DNA of 64,000 nt from Chengkuizengella axinellae (GCF_030730905.1 NZ_JAVAMP010000002.1:62001-126000); one strand, 5' to 3'. Shown: positions 26,796-36,611, counted from the stretch's first letter. Notes: a model not told the origin generated them from the sequence alone. Numbers and translations: made by a program.

Positions 26796-28307
26796 ATGGC
26801 TAAAGCTAGTCGTGTTCATTATAGTGGTACTGCACCTTTTGTAGATGATGTGCAAGTTAACCGCGTACAAGCGTTGGGGAGTTCTTCTCGTTTAACTACG
26901 GAAGATATGAAAGAATTGGGATCTTTAAATATTGTAGAAATCGTAGATGATGTACCTCAAGTTGATGTATCTGTAGACCAGAATGAAAATGGTACGAATG
27001 ACCTTATCGCATTGTTAGCAAATAAAGGTTATGGTTGCCAAGTTATTGCTGTACCAGAGGGAAATCAACTAGGTTCAAATAAAGTAAAAGTAAAAAGCGG
27101 TTCATATCTAGTAGGTGAACATCGTGTTTACTTAGAAGGAACGGAGTTAACCATTGATGGTCCAGGCGAGCAAGTTGTTTATCTAGTTAATGAAGTAGCT
27201 GGCAATAAAGTTGAAGTAGGATCAACGGCTCCAAATGGAAGTATTGAAATTGCTAGAATAAGTGGGGGAGCAGTAGATGCAGGGGTCATCACTCAAGCTG
27301 ATATTACAGATGCTAGACCTAAATCTATGACACAAGTTACAGGTTTAGATTATGAATTATCTAATGTAGACCTTTCAGTTCCTGTTAAACAGTCCGGAGG
27401 CGGTGATGAAATTTCTCGTACCATGTATATGGAGAAAGCCTACTTAAACAACTTTGATATGTCTTTCCAGGTAAATGGTGTAGCTACAAATGCTTTTAAA
27501 TTGGAAACAGACAACAAAAGATGGTTTTTAAACACTTCTGCTCATGTTGTTGTAGATGAGTATAAAGCAACAGAGGGGCAGACGGATTTTCCACTTACAC
27601 AGGACCCTAGCCCTCTAAACAATGGCAATAAACTACTTTGCTTATATAAAAACGGAAAGAAACTTGCTGAAGGCACAGATTTTTCAGTATCTAGTCAAAC
27701 TGTTACTATTACAGATGCTGCTGTAGCAGGTGATCTATTTAAAGCTCGTTATACAGCTGCAGAAGGTGGGCAACTATTCACTTCTAACAACCCAGACCAA
27801 GATCCGTCCGTAGATCTAGCTGGTGGTGTAAAAGAAGGCCAAGTAGAAATTTACTTATCAGATGATCAAAATAATAGAGTAACTAGAGTTCAATCAGCTC
27901 GTATTAGCTTACCTTTAAATCGTGAACAATTGGATGAATTAGGCACAATGTATCCATATGATCGTCCATTACAATTACCAATTAGTATAAATGTGTCTTT
28001 AGAATTAAAAGATTCAGACCTAGAATTGATGGCACGTTTTGCAGGTAAAAATGTAGAGACAGCTACAGAGATAGCTCTTGAAGATCTTGTGAAAAATATG
28101 GGAGTAGTTGTGAAAATTTATCGTGAAACTGATGTGAAACGTGATAAACTTCCTGCGGGTCATCCTGATAAGTTAGCGATTAAGACAATTTCTGTAGATA
28201 ATTTAATTCCACAAAGTGAAAACTGGGATGTTCGTGTAGATTCTGATGCTTCTCAATCTTATGAATTTATGGCACACAACATTTTAGTTGAAGATAAATT
28301 AGTATAA
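26796..28307 (+). CDS. Major tail (tube)-like structural protein
   Basis: 503 residues. The N-terminal domain (MAKASRVHYSGTAPFVDDVQVNRV) and the C-terminal domain (ISLPLNREQLDELGTMYPYDRPLQLPISINVSLELKDSDLELMARFAG, SVDNLIPQSENWDVRVDSDASQSYEFMAHN) are consistent with a tail tube. They enclose extra beta domains, including a segment with the same VDEYKATEGQTDFPL and LYKNGKKLAEGTDFSV pattern as many phage structural proteins. It precedes the chaperone-like genes, where the tube gene normally lies. No sheath motif is seen. Length is larger than usual, presumably because of the decorating domains. Confidence 0.5.
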   Translation: MAKASRVHYSGTAPFVDDVQVNRVQALGSSSRLTTEDMKELGSLNIVEIVDDVPQVDVSVDQNENGTNDLIALLANKGYGCQVIAVPEGNQLGSNKVKVKSGSYLVGEHRVYLEGTELTIDGPGEQVVYLVNEVAGNKVEVGSTAPNGSIEIARISGGAVDAGVITQADITDARPKSMTQVTGLDYELSNVDLSVPVKQSGGGDEISRTMYMEKAYLNNFDMSFQVNGVATNAFKLETDNKRWFLNTSAHVVVDEYKATEGQTDFPLTQDPSPLNNGNKLLCLYKNGKKLAEGTDFSVSSQTVTITDAAVAGDLFKARYTAAEGGQLFTSNNPDQDPSVDLAGGVKEGQVEIYLSDDQNNRVTRVQSARISLPLNREQLDELGTMYPYDRPLQLPISINVSLELKDSDLELMARFAGKNVETATEIALEDLVKNMGVVVKIYRETDVKRDKLPAGHPDKLAIKTISVDNLIPQSENWDVRVDSDASQSYEFMAHNILVEDKLV

Positions 28308-28355
28308 TATAATTAATTTATATAATTTATCTTTTAAGGAAGGGGTTACTGGAAT

Positions 28356-28592
28356 ATGCGTCTTTCTAATAAGGAGAAACTTGAACATTTAGTAGAAAGA
28401 TCCATTACTAAAGTATTTAAAGATTCTCTAGTATATATAGAAATGTGTGGCATGGAAAAAGCACAGTTTGAACGTATAAGAAAGCATATTTTGAGGTCAG
28501 GCAATGATGAAATACGTAAAGTGAAGGTAGAATTGGATAAATATGAGGTGAAGTATCACCCTAGTTATGATGAACATATTTATTTCAAATAA
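28356..28592 (+). CDS. Small hypothetical tail-island protein
   Basis: 78 residues after AAGGAAGGGG. It is a charged, mostly helical protein (MRLSNKEKLEHLVERSITKVF...) ending in a short Tyr-rich tail (YHPSYDEHIYFK). No family recognised. It is set in the tail operon between tube-like and chaperone-like genes. Confidence 0.6.
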   Translation: MRLSNKEKLEHLVERSITKVFKDSLVYIEMCGMEKAQFERIRKHILRSGNDEIRKVKVELDKYEVKYHPSYDEHIYFK

Positions 28593-28700
28593 ATTATAAT
28601 ATATTAAAATTATAATAAATATCATATTTACAATGGAAGAGAGAGGTTGATTTATAGATCATCTCTCTTCCAAATACTTAATTTAAAAAGGAAGGGATAC

Positions 28701-29387
28701 ATGATGGGAGAAAATACAGAACAATATTCAGAAAAAGAGTTGAATGAGGGTATGACAGAGGTCAAAACGGGACGTAGAATCATTGATACGGATAAATATG
28801 GATTAGTACAAATTCGTTTTCCAAAAGTAGATGAAAATCGACTAGCGGATTGGGAATATTCTAAAGTATTTCAAGAAGCAGTGATGGATGGCATTCCAAC
28901 CAATAAAGAGATGGAAAGATTGATCAATGAACGTAAATTATGGACAGAACAAGATGATCATGAAATCGAAGCTATTAAACAAGAGATTGAGAAACAATTT
29001 GTTGTGTTAAGTAAAATGAACAGTGAAAAACGATTAAAAGAAGTAGAAGCAAGCATTGGTGAATTAAGAAACAAAATCCATGCTAAACAACAGGAAAGAC
29101 AACGATATTTCAACAACACTGCTGAATCAAAAGCAGACGAAGCTAAGATATCGTTTTTAATATATAAATGTACGGAGAAGGCAGAATCAGAAGAACCGGT
29201 GTGGGACAGTTATGATGAGTTCAAGAATGAAGAGGATCAAAAAACAGTAAATGTGATTGTACATCAATTTTTGACGTTTATTAATGGCTTGCCTGCCGAC
29301 TTTCTTTCAAAACCCTCCGCAGAAAAAGGATCAAAAAAAGTAGGGAAGAATAATACGAAAAAATCTAAAACTACTAAAAAATCTTAA
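28701..29387 (+). CDS. Putative tail assembly chaperone, first ORF
   Basis: 228 residues from ATG 28701 (GGAAGGG upstream); the reading frame extends further left, but that part has no ribosome site. It is hydrophilic and helical. The N-terminal region contains TGRRIIDTDKYGLVQIRFPKVDENRLADWEYSK; the centre is a coiled coil; the C-terminus is Lys-rich (KKVGKNNTKKSKTTKKS). In siphophages two overlapping chaperone ORFs lie just upstream of the tape measure gene and wrap it during assembly. Placement before the second ORF fits, but the tape measure gene here is 13 kb away. Confidence 0.5.
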   Translation: MMGENTEQYSEKELNEGMTEVKTGRRIIDTDKYGLVQIRFPKVDENRLADWEYSKVFQEAVMDGIPTNKEMERLINERKLWTEQDDHEIEAIKQEIEKQFVVLSKMNSEKRLKEVEASIGELRNKIHAKQQERQRYFNNTAESKADEAKISFLIYKCTEKAESEEPVWDSYDEFKNEEDQKTVNVIVHQFLTFINGLPADFLSKPSAEKGSKKVGKNNTKKSKTTKKS

Positions 29388-29408
29388 TTTTTTTGTGGAG
29401 GGTGTTAA

Positions 29409-29768
29409 CTAAGACAGATAGCAAGAGGTCAAGGTATTGTTGGTTCTGAATGGAGAGCAAGGTGGAAGGCATCCACCCAAACTGGAAGTCCGCTCTTTGA
29501 AGGAACTACAACGGATTGGAATATGAATCAAGTCGCTCTGGCATTTTGGAGTAATTTTTATGATAACATATTTGATCACCCTGAAAGACCGAGTAAGGAT
29601 GTGGTTGATAATGATGAATTATTGGATCAGTGGGTTGAAGAGCAAGCGAAGAAGATGGAAGAGAGAACTAATAAAAATGCTCAAGGGGGAAAAACTTCAT
29701 CAGCTTATGACCATGAAGAAGTCATTACTTTTGAGCAATTTGATGAAGGGATAAATGAGGAATCATAG
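29409..29768 (+). CDS. Putative tail assembly chaperone, second ORF, without a standard start
   Basis: 119 codons of open frame. From the ATG at 29523 only 81 residues are made, but the upstream codons read clearly protein-like (LRQIARGQGIVGSEWRARWK, then STQTGSPLFEGTTTDWN) and join smoothly. A good ribosome site, GGAGGG, lies at 29397-29402. The codon at the right distance is CTA (29409), not ATG, GTG or TTG. The frame is the same as the first ORF but separated by two stops (29385, 29406). A -1 shift at the AAAAAAT near 29378 would let the first ORF end at TAA 29410-29412, overlapping this codon. Either an unusual start is used or the start has mutated. Confidence 0.5.
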   Translation, partial: LRQIARGQGIVGSEWRARWKASTQTGSPLFEGTTTDWNMNQVALAFWSNFYDNIFDHPERPSKDVVDNDELLDQWVEEQAKKMEERTNKNAQGGKTSSAYDHEEVITFEQFDEGINEES

Positions 29769-29858
29769 ATGAAGGGCAGGAACTAACCATTCCTGTCTTT
29801 TATTTTACAATTTTTTATTCATGGAATTATAACTTATCTGCAAAAAAAGGAGGGATAA

Positions 29859-31082
29859 ATGATGTCAAAAGCGCATAATGGCAGTAGATTGTTACTAAAT
29901 GATCAAATTATGCCTACAGAATATAACACATTTCACATGAATTGTAATGTTGATGCAAGTGCCATTTATAGAGGTTATTTGATCTTACCAGAAGAATCTA
30001 CTTATACCTTACAACATGGTGAAGGGGTATTTGGAGGAAATGCCATTGCAATCGAAGAAGCAACGGAAAATTTACTAACAGATCCAATGAATCCAGACTC
30101 ATGGTATAAGTATGCTGATCCAGAATATGGGTTTATTTCTCAGGAAATAATTGAAACGGAATTTGGAGTGAAGGGGCTTAGAAGAACGATAACGAGTTCA
30201 GATTATCGGAGTTCACTTGTGAGACTAGATTGGGATTATACAAAGTTAGATATAAATAAAACATATACTTTTAGTATTTACGCGAGAAGCAGTACTCCAT
30301 CAGTTAACACTCGAATTCATTTTAATTTACAGTCTAAAGATGCTGAAGAAAATAGGGTGGATCAAAGTAAATATGTATATATTGATAATGTAGATTGGAA
30401 AAGGTTTGAATGGAGTTTTACTCCTGTAGACAGTGCTACAGCAAGTTTTATAAGTTATTTTAAAATCTATACACAATCAACCGACGGAGTTGAAAGAACA
30501 ATAGAGGTTGTTATGCCTCAAATAGAAGAAAAGCCTTTTGTGACTTCATTTGTGAACGGTTTTAGGGAAGAAGGTAAATTAATATTTACTCCTTCCTTTA
30601 TAAGGGATATTAATCATTTTACACTTAATTTTTGGGCAAAATCGTTATTTGAGGACCAGCCTAATGGTTTTTATATCAATATTGAAATAGATGAAAATAA
30701 TAGGGTGTTTTTCAGGCCTGATACTGATCGGGATACAATTGATGGAGGAAGGGTAGTTGATGCTGAAAGTAATGATATAGGAAAGGTCAATTTACCTAGT
30801 TTATTGGATTGGCATATGTACACCTTACAAAGTGATGGGGACAAAATGAGAATTTTTATTGATGGAGAGCTTCAAATAGAAAAGGAATCTCTTCCAGAAC
30901 TGCACGGTCAACCGACAAACTTAGGATTTGTTCAAAGAGTTGATGGTCTTGAAAACTGCAACTTTTTGTTGGATGAACTTAGAATAGATAATCAAGTTGT
31001 TGAGGAAGAGATCATAAAAGCATGGTATTTGTCTCAATCTTATTTTTATAATGCGCATGATTATAGAGCCCATGCTTATTAG
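29859..31082 (+). CDS. Tail-island protein with CBM-like and LamG-like domains
   Basis: 407 residues; AGGAGGG precedes ATG 29859 (or 29862). It contains a beta-sandwich resembling carbohydrate-binding modules (residues about 50-225: YTFSIYARSSTPSVNTRIHF, WKRFEWSFTP) and a LamG/concanavalin-like domain (about 235-390: HFTLNFWAKSLF, WHMYTLQSDGDKMRIFIDGE, NFLLDELRIDN). It shares GGNAIAIEEA and PFVTSFVNG-type segments with the next gene, so the two are paralogues. There is no signal peptide. It is probably a decoration or receptor-binding protein of the particle. Confidence 0.65.
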   Translation: MMSKAHNGSRLLLNDQIMPTEYNTFHMNCNVDASAIYRGYLILPEESTYTLQHGEGVFGGNAIAIEEATENLLTDPMNPDSWYKYADPEYGFISQEIIETEFGVKGLRRTITSSDYRSSLVRLDWDYTKLDINKTYTFSIYARSSTPSVNTRIHFNLQSKDAEENRVDQSKYVYIDNVDWKRFEWSFTPVDSATASFISYFKIYTQSTDGVERTIEVVMPQIEEKPFVTSFVNGFREEGKLIFTPSFIRDINHFTLNFWAKSLFEDQPNGFYINIEIDENNRVFFRPDTDRDTIDGGRVVDAESNDIGKVNLPSLLDWHMYTLQSDGDKMRIFIDGELQIEKESLPELHGQPTNLGFVQRVDGLENCNFLLDELRIDNQVVEEEIIKAWYLSQSYFYNAHDYRAHAY

Positions 31083-31102
31083 ATCATTTAAGGAGGGAAG
31101 CT

Positions 31103-34100
31103 ATGAAATCATTCATACCTAAATATCATGGACGTGGAAGCACCCCTATTGACGGAGATACTACATTTTTAGCTCATTTTGATCAAGGTGTAAATGATAG
31201 TGTGAAAGAAATACATTCAATTGGGCATCAAAAAGCACTTTATTTTGCTGAAGATGGTTATATAGAAATTCAAAACCCCCTTTCCCATCAAGGAAATCTA
31301 GAACAGGAGTGGACAGTTGAAGCATGGGTTAAGATTGAAACGGATATTGGAAAGTCCCAATTTTTAATTGAAGGAATTAATTTAGGTGTAAAATTAATTC
31401 ATGATGCTACAGGAAAAGCACTTCTATATTTAAATAGTGGTTCTAATGACTATTACTCTTATGGAAGTTTCAATCTGGGAGACGATCAATGGCATCATGT
31501 AGCTTTTGTATTTCGGAATGAGGATGGACTTCGGAGAATTTATATCGATGGAGATCAATACGCCTATGATGGACCTAATAAAACGAGTGCACCTGCAGGA
31601 ATAAACAGCAGATTATATATTGGTAAAAACGTAGTAGGATCAATTTCAGATATTAAAGTTTGGGACAGAGTATTATCTATTGAAGAAATAGAGAAAAGTA
31701 GGAAGGGTTTAGTTAAAAGTGGTGATTCTAATTTAGTTGGTTACTGGAAGTTAAATGAAGGAGAAGGAAACATTGCTTACGATTTTTCTAAAAAAGGTAA
31801 TAACGGAAATATTGTTAACGCTCAATGGTCAGAGGGAATGGCTAGTTATACGCTTATTGAAGGTGGATTTCCAAAAGGGAAAATTAAAAAACAAGAAGAA
31901 ACAAAGAACGTATTTCAAAACCCTTGTTTTGATGATGAACTTGTGAACTGGATATTTGCATCATGGAGTACTGAAAAATATATAAAGTCCGTTATTTATT
32001 GTGATGGTTTAGAAGGCATTCAGAAAGCGCTTCGTATCGAACGGGTTCTTAGTGGAGGAAGTGCAGATTTTCATCAAGGAGATCTATTTGATGAGGGGAA
32101 AACGTATACCATGTCCGCGTGGGTTCGAGGAAATGGAGATTTTACAATTCATAATCATTGGGATGGAGAACTATCTAGAATAAGTTTAACTGAACAATGG
32201 CAAAAGGTGACGGCTACTTTTATTAAAGGGGGTAGCGAAGGGAACTATGCATGGTTTCGTGCGAATCATATACTCAACTATGTTGAAATTACTGGAGCAC
32301 AAGTAGAGGAGAAAGCCTTTGCCACTGATTTTACTAGAGGAGTCAGAAGTGCTCGAGAGGCGTATGGGGGTGGTGTTTTATTAGAAGAAGGCACACAAAA
32401 TTTGTGGTCAAACCTTAATGGAAGAGCAAGTTCGTTAACAGCAGGAGGAACAACTGCACCGACGGTTGAACTTGTGAATATGGAAACCCCTTTTGGCAGT
32501 GAAGCATGGAAAGTAACGTTACCTGCGAATAATGATACAGGTTACTTTGGTTGCAGAGTGACTGCAAATTCAGCAACGATGCACTATGATGGACAACCTT
32601 ATAGTTATTTCACGTATGTTTACGGAGATCTAAACAATATTTATATTTATCCTACAGGCAGTAGGGGACAAAGTGGTTGTTCACATGACCCTAATCGAGA
32701 TATTGGTGATTGGATGTGTTATGTTCATGAGAATAGGCAGGACTTCACAGGTGGATCTGGTTCATTATACATGTCCTATTACGCTAGTTCTGTTCGAACG
32801 TCTCCCACTGTATTTTATATAGCGATTGTTCAACTGGAACAAAAATCTTACAGTACCTCTTTTACGGAAAATGTTAGAGATCCATGTTATTTAGCATATC
32901 CGAAAGAAATGATTCATGCTTCTGAGGGGACGATCTCTTTTTGGTTCAATCCGTATCAAAAAAATCCTAATGAGTGGTCAGCGCTTGCAACGATAGGAGC
33001 ATGGGATGATCCTCCTACTAAAGATTGGTTTTCTGTGTATTGGGGACAAGATTGGAATGAAGCGAATCGTATCAGTTTTGCGATTCACTCTCAAGAAGGT
33101 GAAGGTGTAAGTGTCAAAGTGGATAGTATGATCCATCCTCACTCTTGGTTATTTGTAGTTGCACGTTGGAATTTTAACAATCCATCTTCAAGAGCTTTAC
33201 ATTTAACCGTTTGGGATAGTGAAGGCAAGGAAAATCATGCATGTACTTCTTTAAACTTCGATCCTCCAACCTATGAAGAGTATTCATTAATTTACGTAGG
33301 ATGTGCTAAAGATTGGACGCCTAATCATGTTGTTAATGCAATCGTAGATGAATTGAGAATAGATAAAGTGTATCGGACAAATTCGGAAATTAGATCTTGG
33401 TATTTTCAAGGAAAAGATCATTCGGTATTAGATATGGATCAACCCTTCCCAATAGATCTTTATACAGCAGCTTTATTTCATTATGATATCGATGCTTCAG
33501 ATCAAATGAAAGGATTAAAACCGATAGGTTCTGAAAAAACACTTCATTTTGACGGGACATATCATATTAATTTGGGTAACCCATCTCAGTTGCAAATTGT
33601 TGGGGATCTTACGATTGAAATGTGGTTGAAACCTTCGGACTTTAGTGAAAGAAGAAATCCAATTGCCAAAGCCTATGGTGGAGAATACACGATTACACAA
33701 GAAAAAGATGGGGATATCTCATGGTATTACGGAACACACGGAGGAAATGGAAGTCCTTATCATGGGGTTCGAAGTACGAAATCCGTACAGCTTCATGAGT
33801 GGAATCATGTAGCCATCGTCAGAGATATGACTGTAATGAAGATGTTTGTTTTTATTAATGGAGAGGAAGCGGGAAGTACTTCTATTACTTATACTCCAGT
33901 TGCAGGGAACAACTCTATTTTGATTGGGGCAGGATATGTCAGTCCGTACATCGGTGAAATACGAGATATAAGAATATGGGCGAAAGCGAAGAGCAGGAAT
34001 TCAATTTATGATGAAATGTATGATATACAAGATAAAACAGACTTAAGAGCTAGATGGCTATTAACAGAAGGTACAGGAGAAGTCATTTATGATTCCTCCC

Positions 34101-35146
34101 CCTATTATCATCATGGAATCTCTTCAAGTGAATTAAGCTGGTTAGATGGAGAGACGATTTATTCTATTGTGACTCATGATTCCACATTTTCTGGAAATGC
34201 AATCGCAATTGAAGAAGAAACGACCAATCAATTACCTTCACAGGATCATTTCATAACACGTTATGTAGATACTGCTTATGATAGTATTTCCAAGGAATGG
34301 ACAGTTACCGTTCCAGCAGGAAGTACAAATAGTTGGAGGGGAATATTAGTGAATCATTCCCCTGTGATAGAAAAAGCAGGGGCTACGTATACGTTTTCAT
34401 TTGAGATTTATACAGAACAAGAAGGGGTATATGTTTCTATCGATCTTAACAATCAGGGAGTTACCACATCTACAGGTACGAATGATAATCGAACGAGTGC
34501 TTCTTATACAAATACAGGGCTGTTAGAGTCTAAAAAGTGGATAAAGATGTGGGGAACGTATACTGTAAAGAATGATCAGGATTATACATGTAATAACAAT
34601 ATATATTATCACAATAATTTAATTCCAGAGACAGAAGTGACATATAAAGTAAGGAATATTCAGCATCAAAAAAGTGTATATCCTACTACTTTTATTGATG
34701 GGACGAGACCCGCAGGAAATGTAATCTATCCATTAAAGATTAATGCAGATGTGTTTACGATGAATTTTTGGGCGAAAACTTATCCTAATAACGATTTTTA
34801 CATGTTAATGGAAACATCGAATAACAATCATGTTTTTCTAAAAACAGAAGGAGAAACAGCATTGGATGGGGGTAAGGTCATAAATGGAGAAATTGTTTCT
34901 ATTGGTAAATCAACTATTCGTAGTGCATCTGAGTGGAACATGTATACATTGGTTAGTCATGGGGAATTTATGTCTATGTATCAGAATGGAGACTTACTTA
35001 GACAAAATCGTGTAGGTTCTCTTCGTGATAGTGCAATTCACTTCACTTTTAATGGCCAAGGACGAACTAACTTCTTAATTGGTGGATTAAGGGTGGATGA
35101 ATTTCCTAGGACACAGGAAGAGATTCAGTCTTGGTTTGTGGATTAA
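31103..35146 (+). CDS. Large multi-LamG receptor-binding-type tail protein
   Basis: 1347 residues. Modules in order: LamG (about 45-215, EWTVEAWVKIETD, WHHVAFVFRNEDG), CBM-like sandwich (about 265-420, YTMSAWVRGNGD), a second sandwich (about 430-600), LamG (about 605-765, GTISFWFNPYQK), LamG (about 795-975, LTIEMWLKPSDF, WNHVAIVRDMT), CBM-like sandwich (about 1025-1190), and LamG (about 1200-1347, FTMNFWAKTYP). Concanavalin-like domains bind glycans, so surface polysaccharide recognition is likely. It ends before a strong terminator that cuts off this half of the operon from the lipoprotein array. Confidence 0.7.
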   Translation: MKSFIPKYHGRGSTPIDGDTTFLAHFDQGVNDSVKEIHSIGHQKALYFAEDGYIEIQNPLSHQGNLEQEWTVEAWVKIETDIGKSQFLIEGINLGVKLIHDATGKALLYLNSGSNDYYSYGSFNLGDDQWHHVAFVFRNEDGLRRIYIDGDQYAYDGPNKTSAPAGINSRLYIGKNVVGSISDIKVWDRVLSIEEIEKSRKGLVKSGDSNLVGYWKLNEGEGNIAYDFSKKGNNGNIVNAQWSEGMASYTLIEGGFPKGKIKKQEETKNVFQNPCFDDELVNWIFASWSTEKYIKSVIYCDGLEGIQKALRIERVLSGGSADFHQGDLFDEGKTYTMSAWVRGNGDFTIHNHWDGELSRISLTEQWQKVTATFIKGGSEGNYAWFRANHILNYVEITGAQVEEKAFATDFTRGVRSAREAYGGGVLLEEGTQNLWSNLNGRASSLTAGGTTAPTVELVNMETPFGSEAWKVTLPANNDTGYFGCRVTANSATMHYDGQPYSYFTYVYGDLNNIYIYPTGSRGQSGCSHDPNRDIGDWMCYVHENRQDFTGGSGSLYMSYYASSVRTSPTVFYIAIVQLEQKSYSTSFTENVRDPCYLAYPKEMIHASEGTISFWFNPYQKNPNEWSALATIGAWDDPPTKDWFSVYWGQDWNEANRISFAIHSQEGEGVSVKVDSMIHPHSWLFVVARWNFNNPSSRALHLTVWDSEGKENHACTSLNFDPPTYEEYSLIYVGCAKDWTPNHVVNAIVDELRIDKVYRTNSEIRSWYFQGKDHSVLDMDQPFPIDLYTAALFHYDIDASDQMKGLKPIGSEKTLHFDGTYHINLGNPSQLQIVGDLTIEMWLKPSDFSERRNPIAKAYGGEYTITQEKDGDISWYYGTHGGNGSPYHGVRSTKSVQLHEWNHVAIVRDMTVMKMFVFINGEEAGSTSITYTPVAGNNSILIGAGYVSPYIGEIRDIRIWAKAKSRNSIYDEMYDIQDKTDLRARWLLTEGTGEVIYDSSPYYHHGISSSELSWLDGETIYSIVTHDSTFSGNAIAIEEETTNQLPSQDHFITRYVDTAYDSISKEWTVTVPAGSTNSWRGILVNHSPVIEKAGATYTFSFEIYTEQEGVYVSIDLNNQGVTTSTGTNDNRTSASYTNTGLLESKKWIKMWGTYTVKNDQDYTCNNNIYYHNNLIPETEVTYKVRNIQHQKSVYPTTFIDGTRPAGNVIYPLKINADVFTMNFWAKTYPNNDFYMLMETSNNNHVFLKTEGETALDGGKVINGEIVSIGKSTIRSASEWNMYTLVSHGEFMSMYQNGDLLRQNRVGSLRDSAIHFTFNGQGRTNFLIGGLRVDEFPRTQEEIQSWFVD

Positions 35147-35185
35147 GTGTATGCATCATTATTAATGGGAATTTAGTAATATGAC

Positions 35186-35246
35186 ACCCCAAAAAGGAAG
35201 AAACCATTTATGTAGTAGGTTCTATTACTTTTTTGGGGTTTTTCAG
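35186..35246 (+). terminator. Strong terminator after the LamG genes
   Basis: CCCCAAAAAG / CTTTTTTGGGG stem with a 30-base loop, followed by a run of T. It ends the first part of the tail operon, so the tape measure gene needs its own promoter. Confidence 0.85.
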
Positions 35247-35318
35247 CGATCATATGAATGATAGATTTTGAGAAAAATCAAAATATATTTTTTCAAATGT
35301 CACAATACAAAAAAAGGA

Positions 35319-35374
35319 GTATATCAATAAGAGATAAGGTCAGAAAAATCAACTCTTTCCTCTTATTGATATAC
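35319..35374. terminator. Inverted repeat at the 3' end of the lipoprotein array
   Basis: A 15-bp perfect inverted repeat, GTATATCAATAAGAG / CTCTTATTGATATAC, enclosing about 26 bases, just past the stop of lipoprotein copy 1. A closely related copy is found at about 40548-40606, where it supplies the last codons of the orphan tape measure fragment. Confidence 0.75.
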
Positions 35375-35379
35375 CCTTA

Positions 35380-35898
35380 TTAAAACATTGTATCAGTTAA
35401 AAAAAATTCATAATCCCCTATTAATAGTAGCTTGTTACTATTTCCATATTCTAATTTTATTTCTTGTTCAATATCATCAGGGACTTTATAAGTTAAACTA
35501 ATAAACTCATTTAATTTTGGATTTATCTTTATTGATTTCAATGATTCTTCTGGATTGTAAATTTCATATATATTACCTTTGCCATCAATTAATTCAAATT
35601 GATGACCATCTACTGTAATTGGCTTGTTTATCTCATTATTAATTAACAAATCAATTACTATGAAGTGAGAACTACCAGGGGATGCTTCTCCATAGGGAGA
35701 ATTGGTTCTTATGTCAAGTATTTGTGCTCCATTTACCCCATTAGAATTTGAAGAACTATCAATTGCATAAGACCAGTCTTTAATACTAACTTCCTCATCC
35801 CTTGAAAGTACTTCTCGACTACATCCAATAGATAAAGATAAAGGAATAATTACAAAACAAAGTAATAGGAAATTTCTTTTCAAACAAATCATCTCCAA
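35380..35898 (-). CDS. Lipoprotein array copy 1 (DUF4352-like)
   Basis: 172 residues; the start may be the second Met (MICLKRNFL), which is closer to GGAGAT. A signal peptide ends in the lipobox LSIGC; the mature Cys is residue 26. The mature part has a conserved DWSYAI box, a variable segment (about 45-65), then HFIVIDLLINN, FELIDGKGNIY, SLKSIKINP and YGNSNKLLLIGDYEFF. These features match the immunoglobulin-like DUF4352-type lipoprotein fold. It is anchored outside the membrane. It has its own extended -10 promoter (35924-35932). The role is unknown; protection against the particle encoded around it is my hypothesis. Confidence 0.75.
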   Translation of the reverse strand: MEMICLKRNFLLLCFVIIPLSLSIGCSREVLSRDEEVSIKDWSYAIDSSSNSNGVNGAQILDIRTNSPYGEASPGSSHFIVIDLLINNEINKPITVDGHQFELIDGKGNIYEIYNPEESLKSIKINPKLNEFISLTYKVPDDIEQEIKLEYGNSNKLLLIGDYEFFLTDTMF

Positions 35899-35993
35899 AC
35901 AGTAAATTATTACAATGAAAATTATTATAGCATGATCTTTTGAAAGAATAGAGTAAATAGGGCATTTCAGTAGTTTAGGTCAACCAATTAAAT
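35899..35993 (-). repeat. Conserved promoter-bearing intergenic repeat of the lipoprotein array
   Basis: The ~95 bp between copies 1 and 2 recurs almost unchanged at 36516-36611, 37128-37222 and 41858-41941. Each includes, on the minus strand, the extended -10 TGCTATAAT (positions 35924-35932, 36541-36549, 37152-37160, 41871-41879), about 30 bases before the GGAGAT ribosome site. Copies at 38567, 41142 and 42445 have weaker versions (TGTTATAAT or TGATATAAT). Each gene therefore carries its own promoter, and the array is built of ~610-bp direct repeats that allow recombination. Confidence 0.7.
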
Positions 35994-36515
35994 TTAAAAC
36001 ATTGTATCATCTTCAAAGATATGATATTCACCAATCAATAGCTGTTTATTGCTATTACCGTATCTTATTGAAATGTCTTGTTCAATATCATTAGGAACCT
36101 CATAGATCAAATTAATTGACTTATGAAGTGATGGATTTATTTTTAATGATTTAATGGATTCTTCAGACTTATAAATTCCATACTCCTTACCACTTCCATC
36201 AATTAATTCAAATTGACTTCCATCGATTTCAATTGTTTTTTTCCCACTATTACTTATAACTAGAGTGAAAATAATAAAGTGAGACTGTTTATTAGAATAT
36301 AGAGAATAAGGTGTAGAAGTCCTTTTTGTTATTTGTGGTGCTCCATTTACAGTATTTGTATTATTAATAGGTTTATAAAAAGCATAAGTCCAGTCCTTGA
36401 TAGTAACTTCCTCATCCGATGAAAGTACTTCTTGACTACATCCAATAGATAAAGATAAAGGAAAAATGACAAAACAAAGTAATAGGATATTTCTTTTCAA
36501 ACAAATCATCTCCAA
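35994..36515 (-). CDS. Lipoprotein array copy 2 (DUF4352-like)
   Basis: 173 residues with a lipobox LSIGC nearly identical to copy 1. The variable region (YAFYKPINNTNTVNGAPQI, then KRTSTPYSLYSNKQ) is different from all other copies. From about residue 120 the C-terminal part (ESIKSLKINPSLHKSINL...) is almost the same as copies at 40606 and 41942, while the signal peptide is like copy 1. This mosaic points to gene conversion. It begins 95 bases upstream of copy 1, behind its own promoter. Confidence 0.75.
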   Translation of the reverse strand: MEMICLKRNILLLCFVIFPLSLSIGCSQEVLSSDEEVTIKDWTYAFYKPINNTNTVNGAPQITKRTSTPYSLYSNKQSHFIIFTLVISNSGKKTIEIDGSQFELIDGSGKEYGIYKSEESIKSLKINPSLHKSINLIYEVPNDIEQDISIRYGNSNKQLLIGEYHIFEDDTMF

Positions 36516-36611
36516 ATAGTAAATTATGACAATGAAAATTATTATAGCATGAACTTTTGAAGGGAATAGAGTAAATAGGGCATTTCAGTAGTTAAGATCA
36601 ACCAATTAAAA

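Noticed and set aside
26796-28307. Tail sheath (contractile tail)
   Set aside because: No sheath-like motif, and Dit/hub/long tape measure genes point to a non-contractile tail.
28701-29768. Direct -1 frameshift fusion of the two chaperone-like ORFs
   Set aside because: The -1 frame ends at TAA 29410-29412 and the second ORF is in the same frame as the first, so no single shift joins them.
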